Shown: positions 16,711 to 25,488 of the stretch, in pieces | Layout of the letters: each line of letters starts with the position of its first letter | Numbering within the stretch: the first letter of the stretch is position 1 | Source of the DNA: VYDC01 sp963667515 | GTDB taxonomy: Bacteria > Chloroflexota > Dehalococcoidia > UBA2979 | NCBI GenBank assembly: GCA_963667515.2 | Contig: CAXXXY010000005.1 | Coordinates: forward strand, 62,001-126,000 | Direction: 5' to 3' | Length of the DNA: 64,000 nt | Notes under the pieces: model-generated | What the model was told of the DNA's origin: nothing | What the model saw: the letters and a program-made list of their open reading frames with translations, nothing else | The model's database searches: none | Position numbers and translations under genes: made by a program

Positions 16711-18567
16711 ATGTGCGGCATCATCGCGTACACCGGCGAGCGGCCGGCCGGCCCGATCCTGCTGGAGGGGCTGCGCCGCCTCGAGTACCGCGGCTATGAC
16801 TCGGCGGGCGTGGCGCTTGTCGACGCGGCGCGGCAGCTCTACGTGCAGCGCGCGACCGGCAAGCTGGACGCTCTCGTCGCACGCGTGGAGGGGACGCTGC
16901 CGGCCGCGAGCTGCGGCGTCGGGCACACCCGCTGGGCGACGCACGGCGAGCCCTCCGAGCGCAACGCCCACCCGCTGACCGACCCCGACGGCCGCGTCGC
17001 CCTGGTGCACAACGGCATCGTCGAGAACCACGAGGAGCTGCGCTCCCGACTCGAGGAGCGCGCAGGCGGAGCAGGCGCCCGCTTCGCCTCCGACACCGAC
17101 ACCGAGGTGCTCGCGCACCTCGTCGGCGCGGAGCTCGCGCGTGGCGTCGACGCGCTGGAGGCGGTGCGCGTAGCGATCGGCGAGGCACGCGGCGCCTTCT
17201 CCCTCGTCGCGATGCCGCGCGACGAGCCGGGGCGGCTGATCGCGGCGCGCGTCGGCAACGCGGGCGGCGTCGTCGTGGGCCACGGCGAGGGCGAGCGGCT
17301 GCTCGCCTCGGACCTCGGCGCGCTGCTGCCGCACACGCGGCGCGTCACCTTCCTCGAACCGGGCGAGCTCGCCGACGTGCGCCCCGGCGCGGTGCGCTAC
17401 GTCGACGCCGCGGGCGTCGAGATCGCGAAGGCCGTCGAGGAGCAGCCCTTCGACCCCGTCGCCGCCATCAAGGGTCGGCACCGCCACTTCCTGCTGAAGG
17501 AGATCCGCGAGCAGCCGGACGCCGTGCTCGATGTGCTGCGCGGCCGCTACCCCACCGACCCGCCGCGCGTCGAGATGGACGGGATCCCCTTCGACGCGGA
17601 GCAGGTGCGCGCATTGCGCCGCGTGGTGCTGGTGGGCATGGGCACCTCGATGCTCGCCGCGGCGGTGGGTCGCCACTACATCGAGCGCTTCGCGCGGCTC
17701 CCCGCCGAGGTCGACAACGCCGCCGAGTTCCGCTACCGCCAGCCGGTGCTCGACCCGTCGACGCTCGTGATCTCGGTCGCGCAGTCGGGCGAGACCGTCG
17801 ACACGCTCGCCGCCATGGACGAGGCGCGACGCGCCGGCTGCCCGCAGCTCACGCTCTGCAACACACCGGGGGCGCAGAGCACGCGCATCGCCGACGGCAC
17901 GGTCTACCTGCGCGCGGGCCCCGAGATCGCCGTCGCGAGCACGAAGTGCCTGACCGCCTCGATCGCGGCGCTGCACGGCGTCGCGCTGCACCTCGGCCGG
18001 CTCGCGGGGCGGCTCGACCCGGCGCTGGAGGCGGCGCAGGTGCAGGCGGCGCTGCACCTGCCGGCGGCGCTCGGCGAGGCGCTGCTGCTGGAGCCACGCA
18101 TCGCGGAGATCGCAGAGCGCTACGCCCGTTACCAGAACTTCCTGTTCCTCGGCAGAGGGCTCTCCTACCCCATCGCGATGGAGGGCGCGCTGAAGCTGAA
18201 GGAGCTCTCCTACATCCACGCCGAGGGCTACCCCGCGGGCGAGATGAAGCACGGGCCGATCGCGCTCATCGACGAGTCGATGCCGACCGTGGCGATCGCG
18301 CTGCGCGACGAGGTCTTCGACAAGATGCGCGCGAACATCGAGCAGGTGCGCGCGCGCCGGGGGCCGGTGATCGCGATCGTCTCGGCGGGCGACCGCTCGC
18401 TCGACGGCCTCGTGGAGGAGCGCATCGAGCTGCCCGAGGTCGACGCGCTGCTGTCGCCGATCGTCTCGGTCGTGCCGCTGCAGCTCCTCGCCTACCACAT
18501 CGCGTTGGAGCGCGGCGCCGACGTCGATCAGCCGCGCAACCTCGCGAAGACGGTGACGGTGGAGTAG
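16711..18567 (+). CDS. glmS: Glutamine-fructose-6-phosphate aminotransferase (isomerizing)
   Basis: Makes glucosamine-6-phosphate, the entry to amino-sugar synthesis. It begins MCGIIAYTG, with Cys2 as the glutaminase nucleophile after Met removal. GHTRWATHGEPSERNAHP lies in the amidotransferase domain (1-240). Two SIS domains follow, with SVAQSGETVDTLAAMDEA and VASTKCLTASI, ending KTVTVE. 618 aa is typical. The frame is open upstream, but the Cys2 rule fixes the ATG at 16711. No glmS ribozyme fits in the 7-base gap to plsC. Confidence 0.97.
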   Translation: MCGIIAYTGERPAGPILLEGLRRLEYRGYDSAGVALVDAARQLYVQRATGKLDALVARVEGTLPAASCGVGHTRWATHGEPSERNAHPLTDPDGRVALVHNGIVENHEELRSRLEERAGGAGARFASDTDTEVLAHLVGAELARGVDALEAVRVAIGEARGAFSLVAMPRDEPGRLIAARVGNAGGVVVGHGEGERLLASDLGALLPHTRRVTFLEPGELADVRPGAVRYVDAAGVEIAKAVEEQPFDPVAAIKGRHRHFLLKEIREQPDAVLDVLRGRYPTDPPRVEMDGIPFDAEQVRALRRVVLVGMGTSMLAAAVGRHYIERFARLPAEVDNAAEFRYRQPVLDPSTLVISVAQSGETVDTLAAMDEARRAGCPQLTLCNTPGAQSTRIADGTVYLRAGPEIAVASTKCLTASIAALHGVALHLGRLAGRLDPALEAAQVQAALHLPAALGEALLLEPRIAEIAERYARYQNFLFLGRGLSYPIAMEGALKLKELSYIHAEGYPAGEMKHGPIALIDESMPTVAIALRDEVFDKMRANIEQVRARRGPVIAIVSAGDRSLDGLVEERIELPEVDALLSPIVSVVPLQLLAYHIALERGADVDQPRNLAKTVTVE

Positions 18568-18576
18568 GGGGGCAGC

Positions 18577-19344
18577 ATGACCAGTCAGCCCGGCGAGGCG
18601 ACGCCTCCAGAGCAAGTCTGCTTTGTCATTGGCCCAATCGGGCCACCAAACAGCGACACTCGCAAGCACGCCGATCAGCTTCTGCACCACATCATCGAAC
18701 CCGCGGCGGCGGCAAGCGGTTTTTCGGCACTGCGCGCCGACGGGATCAACAGCTCGGGCATCATCAGCTCCGAAATCATCACTCTGCCCAGAGACGCGGC
18801 GATGGTCGTTGCGGATCTCAGCTTCGGAAACGGAAACGCGTTCTACGAACTCGCGATCAGGCACCTGCTGCGGCGCCCCTTCGTGCACATGATCCGTGAG
18901 GGCGACGACATCCCATTCGACGCCTTCGCGAACCGCGCCGTGCGATTCGATCTAGCGAACCTTGACTCAGCGGAACATGCACGGAAGCAGTTGCGTGGAG
19001 TGAACGGTGCGGAAACCGGAAAGGCTTCAGAAGACGTAGAGACGCCGTTCTCTACCGCACTCGGCCTGCTGTCGCTGGAAGCCACGACTCCCGCCGAGGG
19101 CGGCATCGCTGAAGTCGCGAAGGCCCTTGTGCGGCTTGAGATCAACTTCGGCGCGCGCCTCGCCGGGATCGAAACGAATCTCGCGTCGATTCGGCCGCCG
19201 CAGCAGCTACTCAGCTCCGAGCCGCCGTTGCTCCGACCGATCAGCGCGAAGGACGCGACTGATCGCCTCCTTGAGAGTGTCTTGAAGATACTCGCCCCGA
19301 GCGCGGCTGAGCCCGACGGCAGCGACCCCGAAAGCCCCCGCTAG
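18577..19344 (+). CDS. Nucleoside deoxyribosyltransferase-like / DrHyd-TIR-like effector candidate
   Basis: 255-aa protein. Its N-terminal domain has VCFVIGPIG at residues 14-22, a SDTRKHADQLLHHIIEP helix, then RADGINSSGII and VVADLSFGNGNAFYEL (about 77-92). These motifs match a family related to nucleoside 2-deoxyribosyltransferases and TIR-like hydrolases that recurs in anti-phage loci. The C-terminal half is an unrecognised helical region. Its DNA is visibly less GC-rich than its neighbours and uses more A/T-ending codons, consistent with transfer. It stands alone between glmS and ppdK. Its TAG overlaps the ppdK stop within one CTAG. An immune role is inference. Confidence 0.7.
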   Translation: MTSQPGEATPPEQVCFVIGPIGPPNSDTRKHADQLLHHIIEPAAAASGFSALRADGINSSGIISSEIITLPRDAAMVVADLSFGNGNAFYELAIRHLLRRPFVHMIREGDDIPFDAFANRAVRFDLANLDSAEHARKQLRGVNGAETGKASEDVETPFSTALGLLSLEATTPAEGGIAEVAKALVRLEINFGARLAGIETNLASIRPPQQLLSSEPPLLRPISAKDATDRLLESVLKILAPSAAEPDGSDPESPR

Positions 19345-22094
19345 CCCTCGGAGACGGCGGCCTGGGCGGCGGCGAGCAGCGCGATCGGCACTCGGTACGG
19401 GGAGCAGGAGACGTAGTCCATCCCCACCTCGTGGAAGAACGCCACCGAGGGCGGGTTGCCGCCGTGCTCGCCGCAGATGCCGATCTCCAGGTCGGGCTTG
19501 GTGGCGCGCCCGCGCTCGATGCCCACCTTCACGAGGCCGCCCACGCCCTCGGTGTCCAGCTCCACGAAGGGGTCGCGCGCCAGCAGGTGCTGCTCCAGGT
19601 ACGCGGGCAGGAAGCGCCCCGCGTCGTCGCGCGAGAGGCCGAAGGCGGTCTGCGTCAGGTCGTTCGTGCCGAACGAGAAGAAGTCCGCGTGCTCCGCGAT
19701 GTGGCCGGCGACGAGGCAGGCGCGCGGCAGCTCGATCATCGTGCCGATCGTGAAGTCGACGCGGCGCCCGGCCGCCTCCATCGCCTGCTCAGCGGCCGCT
19801 AGCACCCGCCCGCGCAGCAGCGCCAGCTCCGCCTCCGTGCTGATGAGCGGGATCATGATCTCGGGGCGCACCTCGACGCCCTCCGCGTCGAGGGCGAGCG
19901 CCGCCTCGAGGATGGCGCGCACCTGCGTCTCGTAGATCTCGGGGTAGGTCACGGCGAGCCGCACGCCGCGGTGCCCCAGCATCGGGTTGAACTCGCGCAG
20001 CGCGTTCACGCGGCGCGCGACGCCGTCCGCCGAGCGCCCGAGCGCGGCCGCCACCTCCTCCTGCTCCGTGCCCTCGTGCGGCAGGAACTCGTGCAGCGGC
20101 GCGTCGAGCAGGCGGATCGTCACGGGGAAGCCGGACATCGCGCGCAGCATGCCGACGAAGTCCTCGCGCTGCATCGGCAGGATCTTGTCGAGCGCGGCGC
20201 GCCTCGTGCGCTCGTCGTCGGCGAGGATCATCTCGCGCACGGCGAGGATGCGGTCCTCGCCGAAGAACATGTGCTCCGTGCGGCAGAGGCCGATGCCCTC
20301 GGCGCCGAAGGAGCGCGCGCGCGCAGCGTCCTCGGGGGTGTCGGCGTTGGCGCGCACGCCGAGGCGGCGGTGCCGGTTCACCCACGTCATCAGCTGCTCG
20401 TACTCGGGCGGGAAGGAGGCGTCGGCAAGCGGCACGGCGCCGAGCATCACCTCGCCGGTGGAGCCGTCGATGGAGATCACGTCTCCGGCTCGCACCTCCA
20501 CCGTGCCGCGGCCCGCGACCTCCACGGTGAAGCACTGGCGGCGGTAATCGATCTGCAGCTCGGAGCAGCCCGAGACGCAGGGCGTCCCCATCCCGCGCGC
20601 CACCACCGCGGCGTGCGAGGTGGTGCCGCCGCGCGCCGTGAGGATGCCGACCGCGCTGGACATCCCCTCGATGTCCTCGGGGCTCGTCTCGTCGCGTACG
20701 AGGATCGTGTCCTCGCCGCGCTCCCGCGCCTCCACGGCGACGGCCGGGGTGAAGACCACGTAGCCGACCGCGGCGCCCGGCGAGGCGGCGAGGCCGCGCG
20801 CGATCACCTCGCGCGGGGCGCCCGGACGGAACACCGGGTGCAGCAGCTCGTCCAGCTGCTTCGGGTCCTGGCGGCGGATCGCCTCCACCTCGTCGATCAG
20901 GCCCTCGGCGACCATCTCGACGGCGATCGTGACCATCGCGTGGCCGGAGCGCTTGCCGTTGCGCGTCTGCAGGATCCAGAGCCGCCCCTGCTGGATCGTG
21001 AACTCGATGTCCTGCATCTCGCGGAAGTGGGCCTCGAGGCGGGCGGCGGCGGCCAGCAGCTCGCGATACGCCTCGGGCATCACTTGCTCGAGGGCGGGCC
21101 CCTCGCCGTCGGCGCGATGGGCGGCCACGATCTTCTGCGGCGTGCGCACGCCGGCCACCACGTCCTCGCCCTGCGCGTTCACGAGGAACTCGCCGACGAG
21201 CCCGCTCTTCCCCGTCGCCGGGTCGCGCGTGAAGCAGACTCCGGTGGCGCAGTCATCGCCGAGGTTGCCGAAGACCATCGCCTGCACGTTGACGGCGGTG
21301 CCCCACTCGGCGGGGTAGCCGTTGAGGTCGCGGTAGACGATCGCGCGCGGCGAGTTCCAGGAGGCGAAGACCGCCCCGATGGCGCCCCACAGCTGCTCCT
21401 GCGGATCGTCGGGGAAGTCGCGCCCGAGCTGCTCGCGCACGACGGCCTTGTACTCGGCGACCAGCTCGCGCAGATCCTCGGCGGTAAGCCCCGTGTCCAG
21501 CTCCACGCCGCGCGCGCGCTTCTTCGCGGAGAGCAGCGCCTCGAAGGGGTCGGCGTCCTCGTCGGAGTCGCGGCGCACGCCCAGCACCACGTCGGCGTAC
21601 ATCTGCACGAAGCGGCGGTAGGAGTCGAACGCGAAGCGCTCGTCGCCGGAGGCGCGCGCGAGGCCGGCGGCGGTCTCGTCGTTCAGCCCCAGGTTCAGCA
21701 CCGTGTCCATCATCCCCGGCATGGAGACGCGTGCCCCCGAGCGCACGGAGACGAGCAGCGGGTTCTCGGCGTCGCCGAAGCGCGTGCCGACGATCGCCTC
21801 GACGTGCCGGATGCCGGCCTCGACGTCGGCGGCGAGCCCGTCCGGGTAGCTCTCGCCTCGCGCGTAGTAGGCCGCGCAGACCTCGGTGGTGATGGTGAAG
21901 CCCGGCGGCACCGGGATGCCGAGGCCGTTCATCTCCGCAAGGCCGGCGCCCTTGCCGCCCAGCAGCTCGCGCATCGCTGCCGAGCCATCGGCTTCGCCCG
22001 CACCGAAGCGGTAGACGAGCTGCGCGCCCGCCGGCGCATCCGCAGCCGCGGCGCGCTCAGTGGCGTCGGCAGGGCTCTCGGGGGTGATGGTCAC
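19341..22094 (-). CDS. ppdK: Pyruvate, phosphate dikinase
   Basis: Interconverts pyruvate + ATP + Pi and PEP + AMP + PPi. The ATP-grasp domain begins at LLGGKGAGLAEMNGLGIPVP. The swivelling phosphohistidine domain holds RGGTTSHAAVVARG, with catalytic His494 and the adjacent regulatory-type Thr. The C-terminal PEP/pyruvate barrel ends with FGTNDLTQTAFGLSRDD and Cys874 in ICGEHGG. 917 aa is normal. The GTG at 22094 has a GGGAGGGTG Shine-Dalgarno; open frame upstream is antisense to dgt. It is divergent from dgt. Confidence 0.96.
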   Translation of the reverse strand: MTITPESPADATERAAAADAPAGAQLVYRFGAGEADGSAAMRELLGGKGAGLAEMNGLGIPVPPGFTITTEVCAAYYARGESYPDGLAADVEAGIRHVEAIVGTRFGDAENPLLVSVRSGARVSMPGMMDTVLNLGLNDETAAGLARASGDERFAFDSYRRFVQMYADVVLGVRRDSDEDADPFEALLSAKKRARGVELDTGLTAEDLRELVAEYKAVVREQLGRDFPDDPQEQLWGAIGAVFASWNSPRAIVYRDLNGYPAEWGTAVNVQAMVFGNLGDDCATGVCFTRDPATGKSGLVGEFLVNAQGEDVVAGVRTPQKIVAAHRADGEGPALEQVMPEAYRELLAAAARLEAHFREMQDIEFTIQQGRLWILQTRNGKRSGHAMVTIAVEMVAEGLIDEVEAIRRQDPKQLDELLHPVFRPGAPREVIARGLAASPGAAVGYVVFTPAVAVEARERGEDTILVRDETSPEDIEGMSSAVGILTARGGTTSHAAVVARGMGTPCVSGCSELQIDYRRQCFTVEVAGRGTVEVRAGDVISIDGSTGEVMLGAVPLADASFPPEYEQLMTWVNRHRRLGVRANADTPEDAARARSFGAEGIGLCRTEHMFFGEDRILAVREMILADDERTRRAALDKILPMQREDFVGMLRAMSGFPVTIRLLDAPLHEFLPHEGTEQEEVAAALGRSADGVARRVNALREFNPMLGHRGVRLAVTYPEIYETQVRAILEAALALDAEGVEVRPEIMIPLISTEAELALLRGRVLAAAEQAMEAAGRRVDFTIGTMIELPRACLVAGHIAEHADFFSFGTNDLTQTAFGLSRDDAGRFLPAYLEQHLLARDPFVELDTEGVGGLVKVGIERGRATKPDLEIGICGEHGGNPPSVAFFHEVGMDYVSCSPYRVPIALLAAAQAAVSEG

Positions 22095-22201
22095 GACGCA
22101 CCCTCCCGCAGCGGCGCCCGGGGGAGTAGGGGGCGGCGTGCGTCCCGCGGTCGGCCCGCGCCGCCGGTCCAGATGCGCGCGAGCGCCCCAGGGACGAGCG
22201 G

Positions 22202-22207
22202 AGTATA
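22202..22207 (-). promoter_or_regulatory. Candidate -10 element for ppdK
   Basis: On the minus strand TATACT lies 107 bases before the ppdK start, within the 300-base divergent ppdK-dgt spacer. No strong -35 is visible. Nothing else is recognisable in the spacer. Confidence 0.35.
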
Positions 22208-22394
22208 CGGTGCGGCCCCGGTAGGGACATGAGGCGACAGTCGAGCGGCGGTGGCCGTTCGGCCAGAGCGCGGCGCCTCGCTGGCAGTCCCGCGCGCGTA
22301 GCGGGCGCGGGCGGCGGCGCAGGACGAGCGCGGCCGGCGAGCGCGCGGGCGCGGGCGGTTGCCGGTGCGGGCCAGCCTCCCCACACTCGGGGCG

Positions 22395-23483
22395 ATGACG
22401 GCGCAGCCGAGGCGGGAGCAGACCGCGATCGAGGTGCGCGTGCGCGCCGCTCTGCTGGCGCGCGAGGCGGCGCTGGCGCCGGCCTCGGCGCGCGATGCCA
22501 CCTCGCGCGGGCGGGAGCGGCCGGAGCCGCCGGCGGCGCTGCGGCTCGCCTACCAGCTCGACCGCGACCGCATCATCCACACGCGTGCCTTCCGCCGCCT
22601 CACGCATAAGACGCAGGTCTTCATCGCGCCCGACTCCGACCACGTCGTGACGCGCATGACGCACACCATCGAGGTGCAGCAGATCGCGCGCAGCATCGCG
22701 CGGGCGCTCGCGCTCAACGAGGACCTCGCCGAGGCGATCGCGCTCGGCCACGACCTCGGCCACACGCCGTTCGGGCACGCGGGCGAGGAGATGCTCGCCG
22801 CGCTCCTGCCCGAGGGCTTCCGCCACAACCGCCAGTCGCTGCGCATCGTCGAGCGGCTGGAGCAGCAGGGGCGCGGCCTGAACCTCACGGCCGAGACGCG
22901 CGACGGCATCCTCACGCACTCCAAGGCGCGCGAGTCGGTGGCCGCCGAGGCCTGGGGCACACCGGCCACCCTCGAGGGACAGATCGTCAAGCTCGCGGAC
23001 TCCATCGCCTACCTCAACCACGACATCGACGACGCGATCCGCGCGGGGCTGATCGGCCCCGACGAGCTGCCCGAGGCGGTGCGCGCCGTGCTGGGCGCCA
23101 CCCATGCGCGGCGCATCGATCGGCTCGTCGGCGACTGCGTGGCGAGCTCGTGGGAGGTGGCGCAGGGCGGGCCCGGACAGGTGACGCTCTCCGCCGAGGT
23201 GCTGGAGGCGACGGACGCCCTGCGCGCCTTCATGTTCGAGCGCGTCTACCTGGTGGAGGAGACGCTGGAGCAGGCTCGGCGTGGGCAGCGGGTCGTGGAG
23301 GCGCTCTTCCGCCACTACGAGGCGCAGCCCGCGCAGATCCCGGGCTACGCCCTGCCGGGCGACGTGCCGTGGCGCCGCGCCGCCGACTACGTCTCCGGAA
23401 TGACGGACGGCTACGCGCTGCGGCGCGCGCGCGAGCTGGGGCTCGCCCCGGCGGGCGGCTGGGGGCTGCCAGAGAGCGCCTAG
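22395..23483 (+). CDS. dgt: Deoxyguanosinetriphosphate triphosphohydrolase-like protein
   Basis: HD-domain dNTPase that cleaves dNTPs to nucleoside and tripolyphosphate. Metal-binding motifs are RRLTHKTQVF, TRMTHTIEVQQIARSIA and GHDLGHTPFGHAGE (about residue 118), followed by LTAETRDGILTHSK and ADSIAYLNHDIDDA. 362 aa fits the dGTPase-like type 2 group. ATG at 22395 is chosen; the frame is open to 22359. The neighbourhood ppdK-dgt-dnaG-rpoD is conserved in several phyla, but here three extra genes and an IS separate dgt from dnaG. Confidence 0.93.
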   Translation: MTAQPRREQTAIEVRVRAALLAREAALAPASARDATSRGRERPEPPAALRLAYQLDRDRIIHTRAFRRLTHKTQVFIAPDSDHVVTRMTHTIEVQQIARSIARALALNEDLAEAIALGHDLGHTPFGHAGEEMLAALLPEGFRHNRQSLRIVERLEQQGRGLNLTAETRDGILTHSKARESVAAEAWGTPATLEGQIVKLADSIAYLNHDIDDAIRAGLIGPDELPEAVRAVLGATHARRIDRLVGDCVASSWEVAQGGPGQVTLSAEVLEATDALRAFMFERVYLVEETLEQARRGQRVVEALFRHYEAQPAQIPGYALPGDVPWRRAADYVSGMTDGYALRRARELGLAPAGGWGLPESA

Positions 23484-23487
23484 CGGG

Positions 23488-23567
23488 CAGCGTTCCGCCG
23501 CACCTGGCAGCGTTCCGCTGCACTCGGCAGCGTTCCGCTGCACTCGAGGGGTCTGCCGCTCCTGCCT
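23488..23567 (+). repeat. Triple hairpin repeat downstream of dgt
   Basis: Three hairpins of the GCAGCG-TTC-CGCTGC type at 23488-23502, 23508-23522 and 23528-23542 have an exact 20-base period. One conserved arm (AGGGGTCTGCCGCTCCTGCC) follows. The first has a stem mismatch. They lie immediately after the dgt stop, in sense orientation. Confidence 0.82.
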
Positions 23568-23611
23568 GCGATGCGGTCGTTCGCCGGGCGCGACGCGAGC
23601 GATGCGGCCGC

Positions 23612-23662
23612 GTGGCGAGCGGAGGCGCGCGTGGCGAGCGGAGGCGCGCGGGGCGAGCGGAC
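23612..23662. repeat. 19-bp tandem repeat
   Basis: GTGGCGAGCGGAGGCGCGC occurs twice in tandem, with a third partial unit, in the dgt to SH3-protein spacer. Confidence 0.6.
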
Positions 23663-23716
23663 CCGGGATTGGCCGGGCGGCTGTGCTCCGTTCGGGGGTG
23701 GGCTGGCGGTCGTTGC

Positions 23717-23722
23717 TACAAT
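23717..23722 (+). promoter_or_regulatory. -10 element for the exported SH3/CARDB gene
   Basis: TACAAT in GTTGCTACAATCG lies 48 bases before the GTG start. No good -35. Confidence 0.4.
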
Positions 23723-23770
23723 CGCAGCGGCCGAGCGGGGGCCGGGGGGTAGCCAACCACGCCGCGCACC

Positions 23771-24574
23771 GTGCGACCTCCGACGCTTGCCGGGGTGCTC
23801 ATCGTGGTCGCCGCCGCGCTCACTCTCGCCGCGATCGCCGTGCTCGACGACGACGGCGGCGCGCCGGAGCCGCCGCGCGCGGTCGCGAGCGTCGAGCCGA
23901 CGCCCACCCCGCCGCTCGCGACCGCGCTCGTCACGACCAACCTCCGCGAGCAGCCGCAGCCCACCGCCCCCGTGGTGGCGGTGATCCCGGGCGGGCGCGA
24001 CGCCGAGCTGCGCGGCCGCAGCGAGGACGGCGCGTGGGCGCAGCTCTCCTACCCGGCCGGCGGCCTCGGCGGCATCGAGGGCTGGGCGCCGCTCGTCTCG
24101 CTACGCGTGGCGGAGGCGGAGCTGGCGGCCGCGCCCGTGCTCGCGGGCCCGCCGACGGTTGGCGCGACTGGCGGCGCGACGGACGGCACGCCGGCAGGCG
24201 GCGCGGGCGCGGCGGGCGCCGGCATCGACGCGCTCCCCGACCTCGCCATCACGAACGCCTTCCTGCTCCCCGACGGGCGGCTCACGGTGTCGCTGCGCAA
24301 CGGCGGCGGCGCGCCGCTGGAGGAGCAGAAGGTGTCGCTCCAGGTCTCCAGCGCCGAGGGGGAGATCCTCGGCGTGCTGGAGATCGGTCCCACCTCGCTG
24401 GCGCCGGGCGCCGTCGCCACCGTGGTCACGCCCGTCACCGTGCGGCGCACCGGCGTCTACCTGCTGGAGCTGGACCGCGGCAACGCCATCGCCGAGTCGA
24501 GCGAGTTCAACAACCGCTTCAGCCAGCTGCTGGTCGCGCCCGGGAGCGCCCCGGCCGCGGGCGGCGACGGATGA
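23771..24574 (+). CDS. Exported SH3b-CARDB domain protein
   Basis: 267-aa protein with an N-terminal membrane anchor (residues 6-25, LAGVLIVVAAALTLAAIAVL). An SH3b-like domain follows (about 50-105; TTNLREQPQPTAPVVAVIPGG is the usual opening), then a Gly/Ala linker and a CARDB-like beta-sandwich (about 150-255; ALPDLAITNAFL, AESSEFNNRFS). Both domains are typical of extracytoplasmic adhesion or wall-binding proteins. It overlaps the next gene by ATGA, so the two are probably made together. Confidence 0.72.
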   Translation: MRPPTLAGVLIVVAAALTLAAIAVLDDDGGAPEPPRAVASVEPTPTPPLATALVTTNLREQPQPTAPVVAVIPGGRDAELRGRSEDGAWAQLSYPAGGLGGIEGWAPLVSLRVAEAELAAAPVLAGPPTVGATGGATDGTPAGGAGAAGAGIDALPDLAITNAFLLPDGRLTVSLRNGGGAPLEEQKVSLQVSSAEGEILGVLEIGPTSLAPGAVATVVTPVTVRRTGVYLLELDRGNAIAESSEFNNRFSQLLVAPGSAPAAGGDG

Positions 24575-25488
24575 GCGGCGGCGCGAGCGATCCGCGGGGC
24601 CGCGCGCGGCGAACGCTGGGCGGCGGGAGCGCGCTCACCCGCTGGGCGGCGGCCGCCGCGATCGTCATCGCCTCCGCGGCCGCCACCGCCGGCGTGCTCG
24701 GCCTTGTCTTCGGGGGGAGCGGCGACGAGGCGACGCCACCGCCGGCTGCAGCCGCGCCGAGCCCCGGCGGGCCGTCGGGCGGCGACGCCGGCGGCGTCGC
24801 GGCGCCGGGCACGCCCGCCTCACCCGCCGCGCCCACGCTCACGCCCGACCTGCCCGACCTGCCCGACCTCGCGCTCGACGCGGTCTTCTCGCGCGACAAC
24901 CAGCTGGTGGTGGTGATCGCGAACCGCGGCGCCGGCACGTTCGAGGGTGCGCTGCTCGTCACGGTCGACGGCGGCGCGCCGCATCGGCTGGAGCCGGGCG
25001 CGCCGCTCGCGCCGGGCGCCGCGATCGAGCGCCCTGTCGACGGCGAGTACGTGCAGCGTCGCGCCTCGGTCGTGGTCGCGGTCGAGCCGGCGTCGGCGAC
25101 GGCCGAGGAGTCGCTGGAGAACAACGAGCGCACCGTCATCGTCCGGCCCGACCAGCCCAACGACCTCGTGCTGACCAGGGCGGCGCTGGGCGCGGACGGC
25201 GCGCGGCTCCATGCGACGGTGCGCAACGACTCGCCGATCCCGCTGGTGGGCGTGGTGACGATCGCGGTGCGCCGCACGGAGCCGCGCAGCGAGCTGCTGG
25301 GCCGCGCCGCCGCCTCCGTCGAGCTCGCGCCGCGCGCGGAAACGACCGTCGAGGTGGCGCTCGCCGCGCCGGGCGGAGGGCCACCCGAGCCGCCGCCGGC
25401 CCTCGAGGAGCTGCTCGTCATCCTCTCGGCCGCCGAGGCGATCCAGGACGCGAACCCCCTCAACGACGTGCTCCCGCGCGCCCCGTGA
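24571..25488 (+). CDS. Membrane-anchored CARDB-domain protein
   Basis: 305-aa protein with a short basic N-terminus, one transmembrane helix (about residues 24-48) and a Pro/Ala linker. Two CARDB-like modules follow (DLPDLALDAVFSRDNQLVVV, ending SLENNERTVIV; and NDLVLTRAALGADG, ending DANPLNDVLP). It has the same plan as the preceding gene without the SH3b domain, so the pair may be duplicates. The ATG overlaps the upstream stop by 4 bases. Function unknown; a surface role is likely. Confidence 0.7.
   Translation: MSGGASDPRGRARRTLGGGSALTRWAAAAAIVIASAAATAGVLGLVFGGSGDEATPPPAAAAPSPGGPSGGDAGGVAAPGTPASPAAPTLTPDLPDLPDLALDAVFSRDNQLVVVIANRGAGTFEGALLVTVDGGAPHRLEPGAPLAPGAAIERPVDGEYVQRRASVVVAVEPASATAEESLENNERTVIVRPDQPNDLVLTRAALGADGARLHATVRNDSPIPLVGVVTIAVRRTEPRSELLGRAAASVELAPRAETTVEVALAAPGGGPPEPPPALEELLVILSAAEAIQDANPLNDVLPRAP

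Noticed and set aside
22095..23756. Upstream extension of the ppdK frame to 23756 (would give 1471 aa)
   Set aside because: The extra part is antisense to dgt and low complexity; PPDK homology begins shortly after the GTG at 22094, which has a Shine-Dalgarno.
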